Shown: positions 17,625-26,358, numbered from the stretch's first letter. The stretch: 64,000 nucleotides of DNA from Maribacter thermophilus (GCF_001020565.1 NZ_LDAS01000001.1:2938520-3002519); one strand, 5' to 3'. Notes: generated by a model not told the origin, from the letters alone. Program-made: numbers and translations.

Positions 17625-19061
17625 ATGAAATACCTATATATCATAATCGGTTTATTGTTCTTGGCGGCTTGCACACAAGATTTCGAGGAAATCAACACCA
17701 ACACCAACTCTCCCGTAAACGTTCAACCCAGTTTATTGTTACGACAGGTAATCTATGATTATGGCGAGCAAATGTCGTATGAAGGATTTACGGCGGGCAA
17801 TTTATTGGGACAGTATACCACCGCATTGGACTTTAATCTTTTTGATAGGCATAATTTAAAGTCCCCACAATTGGGCGGAAACCCTTGGCCTATATTTTAC
17901 CAGAACCTTAGGGATAATGAAATTATCCTTAAACTATCCGAAGAAAATCCGGCATACGCTGTCTATGAAGGTCCCGCTAGAATTATGAAGGCCTATATGA
18001 CGGCAGGTCTGACCGATTTATTCGGTGATGTTCCCTATTCCGAAGCCTTTAAGGGAGATAATACAACAGTAACCCCAAAATACGACTCGCAAGAATCTAT
18101 TTATATAGGTGAAAACGGAATCATGGACAATCTCTCAAAGGGCATTGAGGCCTTACAAAACTACGATGGCACCATTGCTTTGGAAGGTGATATACTATTT
18201 AATGGTAATTTAGAAGGATGGTTACGTTTTGCAAACTCTTTACGTATTAAGTACCTGATGCGCATTTCTGCCAAGGTAGACGTTTCACAAGAGTTACGAT
18301 TAATTGTAAACGAAGGAAATTTTATCGACAGTAACAGCGAGAATGCCGTTTTTGATTTCAGCGATAGTGAACCGAACAACTTCAGATTGGCCCGGTTGCG
18401 CATTGGCGATTTTAACAATTTTGTAATGTCAGAGACCATACACGATATCTTATCCGAATTAAACGACCCTAGAATTTCCAGACTCTACAGACCTTTTGCC
18501 AACAGTATAACAGAAGATGAATATAACGGTCTTTTAAACGGAATAGATGCCTCGGCCACCACTGTTTCCTTGTCCGACTATTCTTTAACGGGGACCATTT
18601 TTAGGGAAAACACCGGACTCTTGGACGCCAATTTTATGACCAGTATGGAAACTCATTTTCTACTGGCCGAAGCCGCCCTAAAAGGATATATAGATGCTGA
18701 GGTGCAAACACTCTATGAAACCGGGGTACAGCATGCATTTAATTATTGGCAGGTAGAACTACCTTCCAATTACCTAACCGGCCAAGGAGCTTACGGCCCT
18801 CAAAATTCATTAGAAACCATTATCACCCAAAAATGGATCGCCAATATGATAAATGGTTATGAGGGCTGGATAGAATATAGAAGAACCGGGTTTCCGAGAT
18901 TAAAACAGGTTTCTGCCAGTTTAAACAATGACCAAATTCCCGTTCGTATGCCCTACCCACCAGAAGAAGAAGCATTGAACAATACCAATTATAGTATAGC
19001 GGCCAGTAATACCAACGGCAACAGTATTAACGTAAAAGTCTGGTGGCACAAAGATCAGTAA
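17625..19061 (+). CDS. SusD/RagB family surface lipoprotein (SusD-like type 2)
   Basis: A 478-residue outer-membrane lipoprotein forming the ligand-capturing lid of the SusC channel. The lipobox FLAAC puts the modified Cys at 16. The following TQDFEE is the acidic pattern typical of Bacteroidota surface-export signals. The body is of the SusD-like 2 group: NTNTNSPVNVQPSLLL near 25-42, LTDLFGDVPYSEAF near 130, and MTSMETHFLLAEAALKG near 345. The ending AASNTNGNSINVKVWW is also typical. It starts 6 bases after susC. The ligand is unknown. Confidence 0.94.
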   Translation: MKYLYIIIGLLFLAACTQDFEEINTNTNSPVNVQPSLLLRQVIYDYGEQMSYEGFTAGNLLGQYTTALDFNLFDRHNLKSPQLGGNPWPIFYQNLRDNEIILKLSEENPAYAVYEGPARIMKAYMTAGLTDLFGDVPYSEAFKGDNTTVTPKYDSQESIYIGENGIMDNLSKGIEALQNYDGTIALEGDILFNGNLEGWLRFANSLRIKYLMRISAKVDVSQELRLIVNEGNFIDSNSENAVFDFSDSEPNNFRLARLRIGDFNNFVMSETIHDILSELNDPRISRLYRPFANSITEDEYNGLLNGIDASATTVSLSDYSLTGTIFRENTGLLDANFMTSMETHFLLAEAALKGYIDAEVQTLYETGVQHAFNYWQVELPSNYLTGQGAYGPQNSLETIITQKWIANMINGYEGWIEYRRTGFPRLKQVSASLNNDQIPVRMPYPPEEEALNNTNYSIAASNTNGNSINVKVWWHKDQ

Positions 19062-19063
19062 CT

Positions 19064-20401
19064 ATGAAAGATATCTTGCTTTGGCAATGGGGACTCATAA
19101 TAACATCAAGTTTGGTGCTATTTCTGCTTTCCCCCTTTGCAAAAGATACCAATCAGTTTTTTAAAGCGGTGCAAAGAAAAAAATCCCCTAACGCCTTTAT
19201 GCTCATGGGCAGCTTGGTTATCTCTTGGATATTTGCCAAGAGCATCACCAACGCCGCCAATTTAGGACTCGATTTTGGTATTGTAGGGGGTGTTGCCTAT
19301 GCCGGCTATTATCTTTCCTTTGCTATTGCAGGTATTATCATATACCGCATGAGGGTATATGGAAATTACAGCAGCATCCATGATTTTTTAACCTCCAAGT
19401 TTGGGAAAACGGCTGTTTCGGTTTTTTCTATTCTTATTGCCATCAGGTTGTTCAACGAGGTATGGAGCAACACCATGGTCATTGGGTCTTATTTCGGAAA
19501 TATGGGCACAAACGCCTATTATGGAAGTATCCTATTGTTCACCCTGCTCACATTGGCCTATGTGTTAAAAGGAGGTATGAGTAGCTCTATCTTTACCGAT
19601 ATTATCCAAATGGGATTGTTCTCCATACTATTAATGATAATATTGTTCAATATTTTTGGAAAGGAATCGTTGACCATAAACGAAGCTGTAAACTCAGGGG
19701 TTTGGTCCTTTGAAACCGGGCTTAACCTATTGTTTGCGGCGCTATTGCAATCTTTCAGCTATCCCTTTCATGACCCGGTTCTAACCGATAGGGGATTCAT
19801 AAGCTCCCCTAAAACAACTTTAAAAAGTTTTATTTGGGCCAGTCTAATAGGTGCCGCGTGTATTGTTTTCTTCAGCGTTATCGGCATCTATGCGCAATCA
19901 GAGGGCATGGTCGGGCAGGCAGCGGTAGAAGTCGGTAAAGCGCTGGGCATTTTCATTTTATTGGTTATCAACTTTATTATGATCACTTCTGCGGCTTCTA
20001 CATTGGATTCTACATTTTCATCGTTTTCAAAATTACTGTCCGTTGACCTAAATCTTGGACACACTTTGTCCTTTGGTAGATGGTCTATGGTCATAATTGC
20101 CGTAGTGGGCACCATTCCCGTGTTTTTAGATGCAGAAATACTCTCTGCTACTACTATTAGCGGCACTATGGTAATAGGTTTGACACCCATCTTTCTTTTC
20201 TGGAAAGACAAGACTACCAAAATTAGCTTTCACTTGAGTGTATTTTGTGGTATCATATTCGGTTTTTTACTGGTTTTTGAGACGTTTCCACAAGCACTCA
20301 TTTTTACGACAGGCAAATATGCCGCGCTACTATGGGTCAACCTATGGGGCATTTTATGTTGTACAACTCTTTATTTAATACCTAGATGGATAAAAAAATA
20401 G
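19064..20401 (+). CDS. sodium:solute symporter family protein
   Basis: A 445-residue inner-membrane transporter of the sodium:solute symporter (SSS) family with about 11-12 helices. The family pattern is visible in KGGMSSSIFTDIIQMGLF (loop and helix 5), in the helix with SFSYPFHDPVLTDRGF, and in MITSAASTLDSTFSSFSKL, where the Ser residues typical of the Na2 sodium site lie. A GTG at 19043 would overlap susD. The ATG at 19064, 2 bases after the susD stop, is the better start. The next gene overlaps by 16 bases. With SusCD it would make a full route from outside to cytoplasm. The cargo is unknown. Confidence 0.92.
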   Translation: MKDILLWQWGLIITSSLVLFLLSPFAKDTNQFFKAVQRKKSPNAFMLMGSLVISWIFAKSITNAANLGLDFGIVGGVAYAGYYLSFAIAGIIIYRMRVYGNYSSIHDFLTSKFGKTAVSVFSILIAIRLFNEVWSNTMVIGSYFGNMGTNAYYGSILLFTLLTLAYVLKGGMSSSIFTDIIQMGLFSILLMIILFNIFGKESLTINEAVNSGVWSFETGLNLLFAALLQSFSYPFHDPVLTDRGFISSPKTTLKSFIWASLIGAACIVFFSVIGIYAQSEGMVGQAAVEVGKALGIFILLVINFIMITSAASTLDSTFSSFSKLLSVDLNLGHTLSFGRWSMVIIAVVGTIPVFLDAEILSATTISGTMVIGLTPIFLFWKDKTTKISFHLSVFCGIIFGFLLVFETFPQALIFTTGKYAALLWVNLWGILCCTTLYLIPRWIKK

Positions 20402-21591
20402 AATATATAGGCTCAAAAAGTGGAAAAATGCTGCTTTTCGGTGGTGTCTATAGCAATTTGCAGGCCCTGGAAAAGTTGATGTCCATTGCGGAAACGGAAG
20501 GCGTAGCACCGGATAATTGCATTTGCACCGGTGATATTACCGGTTACTGTGCCCAGCCAGAAGAAACGGTTTCCTTATTTAGAGAATGGGGAGCCCTATC
20601 CATTGCCGGCAACGTAGAAATTCAACTGGCAAATGACAGCGAAGATTGTGGTTGTGATTTTAGGGCCGGAGGACGATGCGATGATTTTTCTAAAATGTGG
20701 TTCCCTTATACCAAAGGCCATTTATCGAAAAGTTCATTGGAATGGATATCGAATCTACCGGAAAATATCCGTTTTGATTACGGCAATAAAAAGATTACCG
20801 TTGTTCATGGAAATTATAAAAATGTATCGGAATACATCTTTAAATCCAATGCGAACAAAAGTAAAAAACAATGTTTCGAAGAAACGGGCAGTGATCTGAT
20901 CATTGCCGGTCACTGTGGACTTCCCTTTCATCAATCCATTGACGATAAAATTTGGCTGAACCCGGGTGTTATAGGTATGCCTGCCAATGATGGTACGACA
21001 AGGGTATGGTATGTGCTAATGGACACCGAAAAAGGCAAACTAAAATATACTTATCGGTCTTTTGAATATGATTATTTGACCGCACAACAATTAATGTACA
21101 AAAACCATTTGCCCGAAGCGTATGCAGATACGCTATCGTCCGGTATATGGGACAATATGGAAATACTTCCTGAAATAGAGAAAATGGGACAAGGCATTCC
21201 CATTGCTTTGGACCAATCAATAAAAAACAACATAAAAACAAAAACACAAAAAAAGATGGCAGATTCTTATTACGACCCAAAGGATTTAAGAAAATTCAGT
21301 AAAATAACCGAATGGAGCGAAGAGCTCGGAACTAAATTTTTTGACTATTATGGTAAGGTTTTCGAAGAAGGTGCACTAAGTGCTAGAGAGAAATCATTAA
21401 TAGCACTTGCGGTTTCACATGTGGTGAAATGCCCTTATTGTATCGATGCCTATACCAAAGACGGTTTACAAAAAGGAATTACCAAGGAAGAAATGATGGA
21501 GGCGGTTCATGTTGGAGCGGCCATTGAAAGTGGAGCTACCTTGGTACACGGGGTGCAAATGATGAACAAGTATAACAAATTATCCATGTAG
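20386..21591 (+). CDS. fusion: metallophosphoesterase-like domain + AhpD/CMD peroxidase-like domain (arsenosugar-associated)
   Basis: One 401-residue frame joining two proteins normally encoded separately. Residues 1-275 are a calcineurin-like phosphoesterase of the rSAM/selenodomain-associated type. It has GGVYSNLQAL in place of the usual DxH motif, then TGDITGY, AGNVE, a Cys-rich DCGCD loop, VVHGN and AGHCGLP. Residues 291-401, beginning at Met291 (ATG 21256), are a complete AhpD-like domain with the redox pair Cys349/Cys352 in KCPYC. This is the Cys form of a family that also has selenocysteine members. The linker (about 277-290) is coded by A-rich DNA that looks like a former intergenic spacer. 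An internal start at 21256 could still yield the second domain alone. An alternative first start is Met15 (20428). Confidence 0.85.
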   Translation: MDKKIEYIGSKSGKMLLFGGVYSNLQALEKLMSIAETEGVAPDNCICTGDITGYCAQPEETVSLFREWGALSIAGNVEIQLANDSEDCGCDFRAGGRCDDFSKMWFPYTKGHLSKSSLEWISNLPENIRFDYGNKKITVVHGNYKNVSEYIFKSNANKSKKQCFEETGSDLIIAGHCGLPFHQSIDDKIWLNPGVIGMPANDGTTRVWYVLMDTEKGKLKYTYRSFEYDYLTAQQLMYKNHLPEAYADTLSSGIWDNMEILPEIEKMGQGIPIALDQSIKNNIKTKTQKKMADSYYDPKDLRKFSKITEWSEELGTKFFDYYGKVFEEGALSAREKSLIALAVSHVVKCPYCIDAYTKDGLQKGITKEEMMEAVHVGAAIESGATLVHGVQMMNKYNKLSM

Positions 21592-21666
21592 CAAACCGTA
21601 TTTGGGATAAGTCGGTTTATAACCATCACTTCCGAATACAAATTATTGGCTACTTAAATTATAAAT

Positions 21667-22722
21667 ATGGCTACAAAATCGTTAAAAGCACAAGGAGATG
21701 AACTAGCGGTTTCCAACAAGCAATTGGAAATCTTGAACGGTGGCATTTTTGCAGAAGGGGAGCTCCCCTACTTTAAGGATAAGATCAATATGATCGGCAA
21801 ATTTCCCTTGCGTCCAAAGAAATTGGAAATATTACAGATCAATGTAGGTTATATGTGCAATCAGGTTTGCGAACATTGCCATGTAGACGCAGGTCCGGAC
21901 CGTAAGGAGATAATGACCCGGGAAACCATGCAACAGTGTCTAGAGGTCATTAAAAATACCGGGGCCCATACCCTTGACCTCACAGGTGGTGCCCCTGAAA
22001 TGAACCCAAATTTTAGATGGTTCGTAGAAGAAGCCGCCAAGGCGGGCATCAAAGATTTTATTGTTCGTTCGAACCTTACCATCATAAGGGCCAACAAAAA
22101 ATACTATGACCTGCCCGACTTCTTTAAAAAACACAATGTTCATGTTATTTCCTCTATGCCACACTATACAAGGGGAAAAACAGATAAACAACGTGGTAAC
22201 GGGGTATTCGACAAATCTATCAAGGCCCTACAAGAACTAAATGCAAGAGGGTACGGTATGCCAGATAGCGACCTTCGCCTAGATCTTGTCTATAATCCAT
22301 CCGGCGCCTACCTGCCCGGAAATCAGGCTGCTTTGGAAAAAGACTTTAAAAAAGCCTTGATGGAGGATTTTAATATTCAGTTTCATAATTTGTTCGCGAT
22401 TACAAACCTGCCCATTGCCCGTTTTCTAGATTATTTGATCGCTTCCGAAAATTATGAGGATTATATGTATGCCCTGGTCGAAGCTTACAACCCTGCCGCA
22501 GTTGCCAACGTAATGTGTACCAATACCATTTCCATTAGTTGGGACGGATGGTTATACGATTGTGATTTTAACCAAATGTTAGATTTAAAAGTAGCCAGTA
22601 AGGTAAAACATATAAAAGATTATAACGAAGAGCTGTTAAATAACAGAAATATTATTATTTCACAACACTGTTATGGCTGTACAGCGGGCTCTGGAAGTAG
22701 CTGCCAAGGCACTGTAGCCTAA
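21667..22722 (+). CDS. arsS: arsenosugar biosynthesis radical SAM protein ArsS
   Basis: A 351-residue radical SAM enzyme. The 4Fe-4S site is Cys64, Cys68 and Cys71 in CNQVCEHC. The SAM-contacting region includes LDLTGGAPEMNP. The C-terminal Cys-rich tail (DUF3641 type) holds Cys335, 338 and 346 in CYGCTAGSGSSC. In known members ArsS joins a 5'-deoxyadenosyl group to dimethylarsenite, giving the precursor of arsenosugars. This is the all-Cys form, with no in-frame TGA for selenocysteine. The methyltransferase ArsM is not in this window. The gene lies 75 bases after the fusion gene and the upstream spacer carries a half-site like the TetR operator (21611-21617). Confidence 0.92.
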   Translation: MATKSLKAQGDELAVSNKQLEILNGGIFAEGELPYFKDKINMIGKFPLRPKKLEILQINVGYMCNQVCEHCHVDAGPDRKEIMTRETMQQCLEVIKNTGAHTLDLTGGAPEMNPNFRWFVEEAAKAGIKDFIVRSNLTIIRANKKYYDLPDFFKKHNVHVISSMPHYTRGKTDKQRGNGVFDKSIKALQELNARGYGMPDSDLRLDLVYNPSGAYLPGNQAALEKDFKKALMEDFNIQFHNLFAITNLPIARFLDYLIASENYEDYMYALVEAYNPAAVANVMCTNTISISWDGWLYDCDFNQMLDLKVASKVKHIKDYNEELLNNRNIIISQHCYGCTAGSGSSCQGTVA

Positions 22723-22735
22723 CATGAAAATAGGA

Positions 22736-22766
22736 CCCCCGATTGATGTTTATATCATAACGGGGG
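22736..22766 (+). terminator. weak hairpin downstream of arsS
   Basis: Arms cccccg (22736-22741) and cgggggg-like cggggg (22761-22766) enclose a 19-base loop that contains a short gat/atc pairing. It lies 13 bases after the arsS stop but lacks a T run, so it may be a 3'-end stabiliser instead of a true terminator. Confidence 0.4.
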
Positions 22767-23041
22767 CCTACCATCAATTAAGCCGTCATACCTTTCGGTA
22801 CTATACCCTAAAAAGAATAGGATGACCATTACCACTTTTGGTAAAAATTCTTCTTTCTAAAGTTCCATACCTCTATTAGACCCAGTCTTTACGGTTTAGA
22901 GCCCCTAGCAACCTTGTCGTTTAACCAATAAAATTGCACCTAAACCGACCAGTCGGTTCGTTTGTCTTACGATTTAAGCTGAATATGGTAGACATTATGG
23001 GTTTTTACCGATTATTTCTTTCGCTATAACGTTTATCGCAA
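22767..23041. other. intergenic region upstream of TetR gene
   Basis: No convincing coding frame. It carries the perfect TetR-type palindrome at 22943-22958 and, overlapping its end, TTCGTTTG (22957-22964), one base off the -7 consensus. The rest shows no recognised riboswitch or RNA gene. Confidence 0.55.
22943..22958. promoter_or_regulatory. TetR-type operator (perfect palindrome)
   Basis: AACCGAC-CA-GTCGGTT is a perfect 7+7 inverted repeat with a 2-base centre. This form (ACCGACnnGTCGGT) is typical for TetR-family operators. It lies 83 bases before the first possible start of the TetR gene and touches a -7-like box, as expected for autorepression. Imperfect relatives occur at 13532-13545 and 21611-21617. 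Confidence 0.7.
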
Positions 23042-23725
23042 ATGAGGACAGAGATAGTTAAGTTCTTTGTACAGACCAAACAGTCAGGTAACCCAAATCT
23101 TGAAATCATGGACAAAAATCTAAAACGCATGGCCACCATGCACAATATGCAGACCACTGGTCTGGAATTATTTTATACCAAAGGATATTACAATACAAGT
23201 ATCGATGATATTTTAAAAAGACTCTCGTTGTCTAAAGGAGCCTTTTACTATCACTTTGATTCTAAGGAAGATTTCTTTATTCAAATCGTGCAAAACCTAC
23301 TTGCAAGAAAGGTCTATAGCACCTTGATAGAACCCATAGAGGGGCATAAAAACCCATTGGACCTAATTACCAACTGTTTTGAAGACGCTTTGGAAACGGC
23401 GGTACATAATGAAATGGATTTTGGTTGCATTCTAAGTAATTTTCTTACCGAATTTCAAGGAAAGAACGAGAACATCATGAAACATTTAAACGATGTAGTC
23501 GCTATTTGGGAAGTAAACTTGGTATCTACCCTTCAAAAAGGAAAATTCAATGGATATATAGACCGGCATGTGGACTGTGAGGCTGTAGCCACATACTTAA
23601 TGAGTGCTTATTTCGGTATTAGAACATTGATGGTCGGTGCAGCCCCAAGTGCCAAAAAATACAGGTTTATGTCACAACTAAAACAATATTTTAGGTCCCT
23701 ACACCCCATTACAGTAAGTGCCTAA
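23042..23725 (+). CDS. TetR/AcrR family transcriptional regulator
   Basis: A TetR-type repressor of up to 227 residues. The helix-turn-helix head is clear: LELFYTKGYYNTSIDDILKRL, then SLSKGAFYYHFDSKEDFF. TetR proteins usually need only 8-12 residues before the first helix. The ATG at 23108 (MDKNLKRMATM) may therefore be the true start, while 23042 gives 22 extra residues. The C-terminal half (about 90-220) is the all-helical ligand and dimer domain with MSAYFGIRTLMVGA. It ends the arsenosugar-type locus, and the palindrome at 22943-22958 suggests it represses itself. Control of the upstream operon is inferred from a related site at 13532. Confidence 0.92.
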   Translation: MRTEIVKFFVQTKQSGNPNLEIMDKNLKRMATMHNMQTTGLELFYTKGYYNTSIDDILKRLSLSKGAFYYHFDSKEDFFIQIVQNLLARKVYSTLIEPIEGHKNPLDLITNCFEDALETAVHNEMDFGCILSNFLTEFQGKNENIMKHLNDVVAIWEVNLVSTLQKGKFNGYIDRHVDCEAVATYLMSAYFGIRTLMVGAAPSAKKYRFMSQLKQYFRSLHPITVSA

Positions 23726-23733
23726 ATCACTTA

Positions 23734-24780
23734 TTACCCGCCGATTACTTCCTGTACTTTATGAACCACCTTCTCCGCAGGAATCGTCTCCATGGCCTTT
23801 TCATAGCCAGGAGGGAATTTGTTTCCGTATACCGAAGTAGGAATCAAGGGAAAACGAGTCCTATCTGCCAATAGGGCATTGCTCTCATCTTGCCCAAAAG
23901 GGTAGAACCCCGCATAAGGGTGGGTAACTCCCCACAACGTAATCACGGGAACACCGTACATGGCCGCCAAATGACCGTTTCCACTGTCCATTGAGATCAT
24001 GACATCCAAATTACCAATTAGGTTTAATTCTTCTTTAAAGGAAAGTTTTCCAATGACAGATACACAATTCTCATATGTATGCTCCCATCCCTCAAGTATT
24101 TCCGCTTCTTTCTTCCCTCCTCCAAAAAGTAAGATCTGACACTTTGCTAAGGCATTCAACTCAGAAACAACTTTCTCCATCAAGGGCAATGGGTATACCT
24201 TTCCTTCGAACGCGGCAAACGGAGCTATCCCAATAGTCTTAATAGGTTTTAATCCTAGTTTCGCCTTTATATCTTCTGTCAATGACCGAGGCTTGCGTAT
24301 ACAATTTTTGTCTAATTCAAACTCAAGATCTAGTTTCTTAAAAACCGATACATACCTATCGTGCATCGGCATTAAGGGCTCAAACTTTTTGTCCTTTTCC
24401 GCGACCAAAGCCTTTTTTTCCGCTCTTCCCTTATCCAGTTGTACAAAGGGTGTTCCACCAAAGCGAAAGAACATTTTTAAAATATTGCTGCGCAATACAT
24501 TGTGCAGATCTGCTACAGCATCAATATTCAGTTTACGAAGTTCTTTATAAAGCTTCCATAAACCGTTAACACCTTTATGACTTCCCTTAACGTCCGCAAC
24601 AAAGACCTTAACATTTGGAATATCTTCGAGAACAGGTTTAAAAAATGCCTTCGTTAAAAAAGTAATCTTAAGTTCGGGATACTCTTTGGTCAAAGCCAAT
24701 AAGACAGGTACCGTCATAGCCACGTCTCCCATGGCAGAAAGTCTAATGACCAATAAATGTTGAGGCTTATTTTTGACCAC
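23734..24780 (-). CDS. glycosyltransferase family 9 (heptosyltransferase-like)
   Basis: A 348-residue GT-B transferase of family 9, which adds heptose or a related sugar from an ADP-activated donor to the lipopolysaccharide core. The N-terminus IRLSAMGDVAMTVPVLLAL is the acceptor-domain signature. The donor domain has IGIAPFAAFEGKVYPL, then SMDSGNGHLAAMYGVPVITLWG. Flavobacteria often place this gene next to a DUF4254 gene, as here, where the two overlap by 14 bases. The exact sugar is unknown. Confidence 0.92.
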   Translation of the reverse strand: MVKNKPQHLLVIRLSAMGDVAMTVPVLLALTKEYPELKITFLTKAFFKPVLEDIPNVKVFVADVKGSHKGVNGLWKLYKELRKLNIDAVADLHNVLRSNILKMFFRFGGTPFVQLDKGRAEKKALVAEKDKKFEPLMPMHDRYVSVFKKLDLEFELDKNCIRKPRSLTEDIKAKLGLKPIKTIGIAPFAAFEGKVYPLPLMEKVVSELNALAKCQILLFGGGKKEAEILEGWEHTYENCVSVIGKLSFKEELNLIGNLDVMISMDSGNGHLAAMYGVPVITLWGVTHPYAGFYPFGQDESNALLADRTRFPLIPTSVYGNKFPPGYEKAMETIPAEKVVHKVQEVIGG

Positions 24781-25369
24781 GTAAGACGGGATTTAGTTCC
24801 TCATCGTTATACATTTTCATTTGTTTATATACCTTCATGTATTTACGACCAGCCTCAATATCATCTAACAATTGGTCTATAGCCGTAGAAAGGTCTTTCT
24901 TCTGTTCCAATAGAATTGCAAGTTTCGAATTGCATTTTTCTAAATGATCGGTAGAGGCATCGGTTCTATTGGCCTCTTCCCTCATATGATAGATTTTTAA
25001 GGCAAGAATAGAGAGGCGGTCTATAGCCCAAGCAGGGCTTTCAGTGTTTATAGTAGCATCTTTCCTTACTTCTACCGATTGGTATTTTTTAAGAAAATAA
25101 CTATCAATATACTCTACTAGATCCGTACGATCTTGATTACTCGCGTCTATCTTACGTTTTAGGTCTAGTGCTGCGTTCGGTTCAATATCGGGATCCCTTA
25201 TAATATCCTCATAATGCCATTGAACGGTATCTATCCAATTTTTTCGATATAGCAAATGGGCTATATCATCTTTGGGGTACGGATTTTCGAAAGATTGGTA
25301 TACATCATCCTTTTCGTGATATTTTTCAATGCTCTTTTCAAAAATATCAAATGCAAACTCGCTAAACAT
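24767..25369 (-). CDS. DUF4254 family protein
   Basis: A 200-residue, mainly helical, charged protein without signal peptide or membrane helix. Marks of the DUF4254 family include LLYRKNWIDTVQWHYEDIIRDP near residue 40, LKRKIDASNQDRTDLVE near 75 and AIDRLSILALKIYHMREEA near 125. The frame is open to a TTG at 25387, but the ATG at 25367-25369 (MFSEFAFDIF) fits better and sits after a TATCTTTG box. It overlaps the GT9 gene by 14 bases. This pairing is conserved in flavobacteria, so a role in surface-glycan assembly is likely though unproven. Confidence 0.88.
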   Translation of the reverse strand: MFSEFAFDIFEKSIEKYHEKDDVYQSFENPYPKDDIAHLLYRKNWIDTVQWHYEDIIRDPDIEPNAALDLKRKIDASNQDRTDLVEYIDSYFLKKYQSVEVRKDATINTESPAWAIDRLSILALKIYHMREEANRTDASTDHLEKCNSKLAILLEQKKDLSTAIDQLLDDIEAGRKYMKVYKQMKMYNDEELNPVLRGQK

Positions 25370-25384
25370 AATCAGAATTTTACA

Positions 25385-25392
25385 CAAAGATA
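25385..25392 (-). promoter_or_regulatory. predicted -7 box of DUF4254 gene
   Basis: Minus-strand TATCTTTG fits TAnnTTTG and ends 15 bases before the preferred ATG at 25369. It lies downstream of the DUF6427 stop (25403), so the pair DUF4254-GT9 may have its own promoter. Confidence 0.5.
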
Positions 25393-25402
25393 CCCCTTAT
25401 TG

Positions 25403-26338
25403 TCAAATTAAAAGGCGGCTCACGAAAACTACTATGGGGACCAATATACAGCCCAACAAAACAAGTTCCCTAAATTTTTCTTTCCTGATGGATTCCACGT
25501 AGTTTGTCAACAATATGATCGAAGGAAAAAAAGTAACCATAATTGCGTTGCCATCGCGGGAAACAACCAAGAGGTTAACGATCAAACCCAAAAGAAAAGA
25601 TAGTGTAATCAATCTGATGGTGATCATTTTTCCCAATCCCGCACTACTAAGTTTTAAAAAGGTCCAAATAGACAAGACAATGTTAATGAATACATATAGT
25701 GAAACTTTAATACTCGCAGTCCAATGTATGGGATAAATTGCTTGGATATCTATATTAAAATCGTAGTGGTCCGTAAGAAAATCAGTCTTGTCCAACAATA
25801 GAACGATACTAACCAAGATCATTGAAAAACATAGAATGGCCGAAAAAATGGCCAACCAATTTTTGAGGTTCTTTGCATCATAAACATATATAGCGACCAT
25901 AACCAGTATCAGATATAGCACGGCCCAATCGTAGAAGATACTGGAAACCAAAATCCATAAACTAGCGTCAAATATCTTCAACTTAATACTTTTTAGCGAT
26001 TTTATACTAAGTAAACGCCTAGTTGCCAAGAGTAGAAAAAAACTACAAAACACCGCATTATCGTCGCCCAAAGATTCTGGAAAGAACACCAATAAAATGG
26101 CAAAAAATAGAACTGCATAGGAATTAGCCCCGGTAAGTTTGTTTTTTTTTACGATAAAATCTATGACAAAAACACTGAACAAAAGTGAACCCAACACAAG
26201 AATTTTCTGTAACGGATCGTCACCTAAAAAACTATGTTCGAACAAAAAATTCTGAACTATTAAATAGAAAAAAAGAACAAACCCAACAACAATAATTAAG
26301 TTGATCGGTTTAGTTTTTCCAAAAATGCTTGAAATCAT
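25403..26338 (-). CDS. polytopic membrane protein, DUF6427-like
   Basis: A 311-residue inner-membrane protein with about eight to nine hydrophobic helices and short loops. Conserved-looking polar motifs are FFPESLGDDNAVFCSF near residues 85-100, YDWAVLYL near 136 and SRDGNAIMVTFFPSIIL near 265. I think it belongs to DUF6427, a family confined to flavobacteria. The spread of polar residues in helices recalls membrane glycosyl or polymer transferases, but I can see no proven catalytic motif. It is transcribed toward DUF4254 and GT9, and divergently from a small membrane protein gene 42 bases away. Confidence 0.8.
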   Translation of the reverse strand: MISSIFGKTKPINLIIVVGFVLFFYLIVQNFLFEHSFLGDDPLQKILVLGSLLFSVFVIDFIVKKNKLTGANSYAVLFFAILLVFFPESLGDDNAVFCSFFLLLATRRLLSIKSLKSIKLKIFDASLWILVSSIFYDWAVLYLILVMVAIYVYDAKNLKNWLAIFSAILCFSMILVSIVLLLDKTDFLTDHYDFNIDIQAIYPIHWTASIKVSLYVFINIVLSIWTFLKLSSAGLGKMITIRLITLSFLLGLIVNLLVVSRDGNAIMVTFFPSIILLTNYVESIRKEKFRELVLLGCILVPIVVFVSRLLI

Positions 26339-26350
26339 GTATGATTTTTA

Positions 26351-26358
26351 TATTTTTG
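26351..26358 (+). promoter_or_regulatory. predicted -7 box of small membrane protein gene
   Basis: TATTTTTG fits TAnnTTTG, ending 22 bases before the ATG at 26381. It lies in a compact 42-base divergent region. Confidence 0.55.

Noticed and set aside
21667..22722. Selenocysteine in ArsS or the AhpD-like domain
   Set aside because: The relevant positions are encoded as Cys (CYGC, CPYC), with no in-frame TGA, so no selenoprotein is indicated.
22736..22766. The GC-rich hairpin after arsS as a strong terminator
   Set aside because: There is no T tract after it, so I listed it only as a weak candidate.
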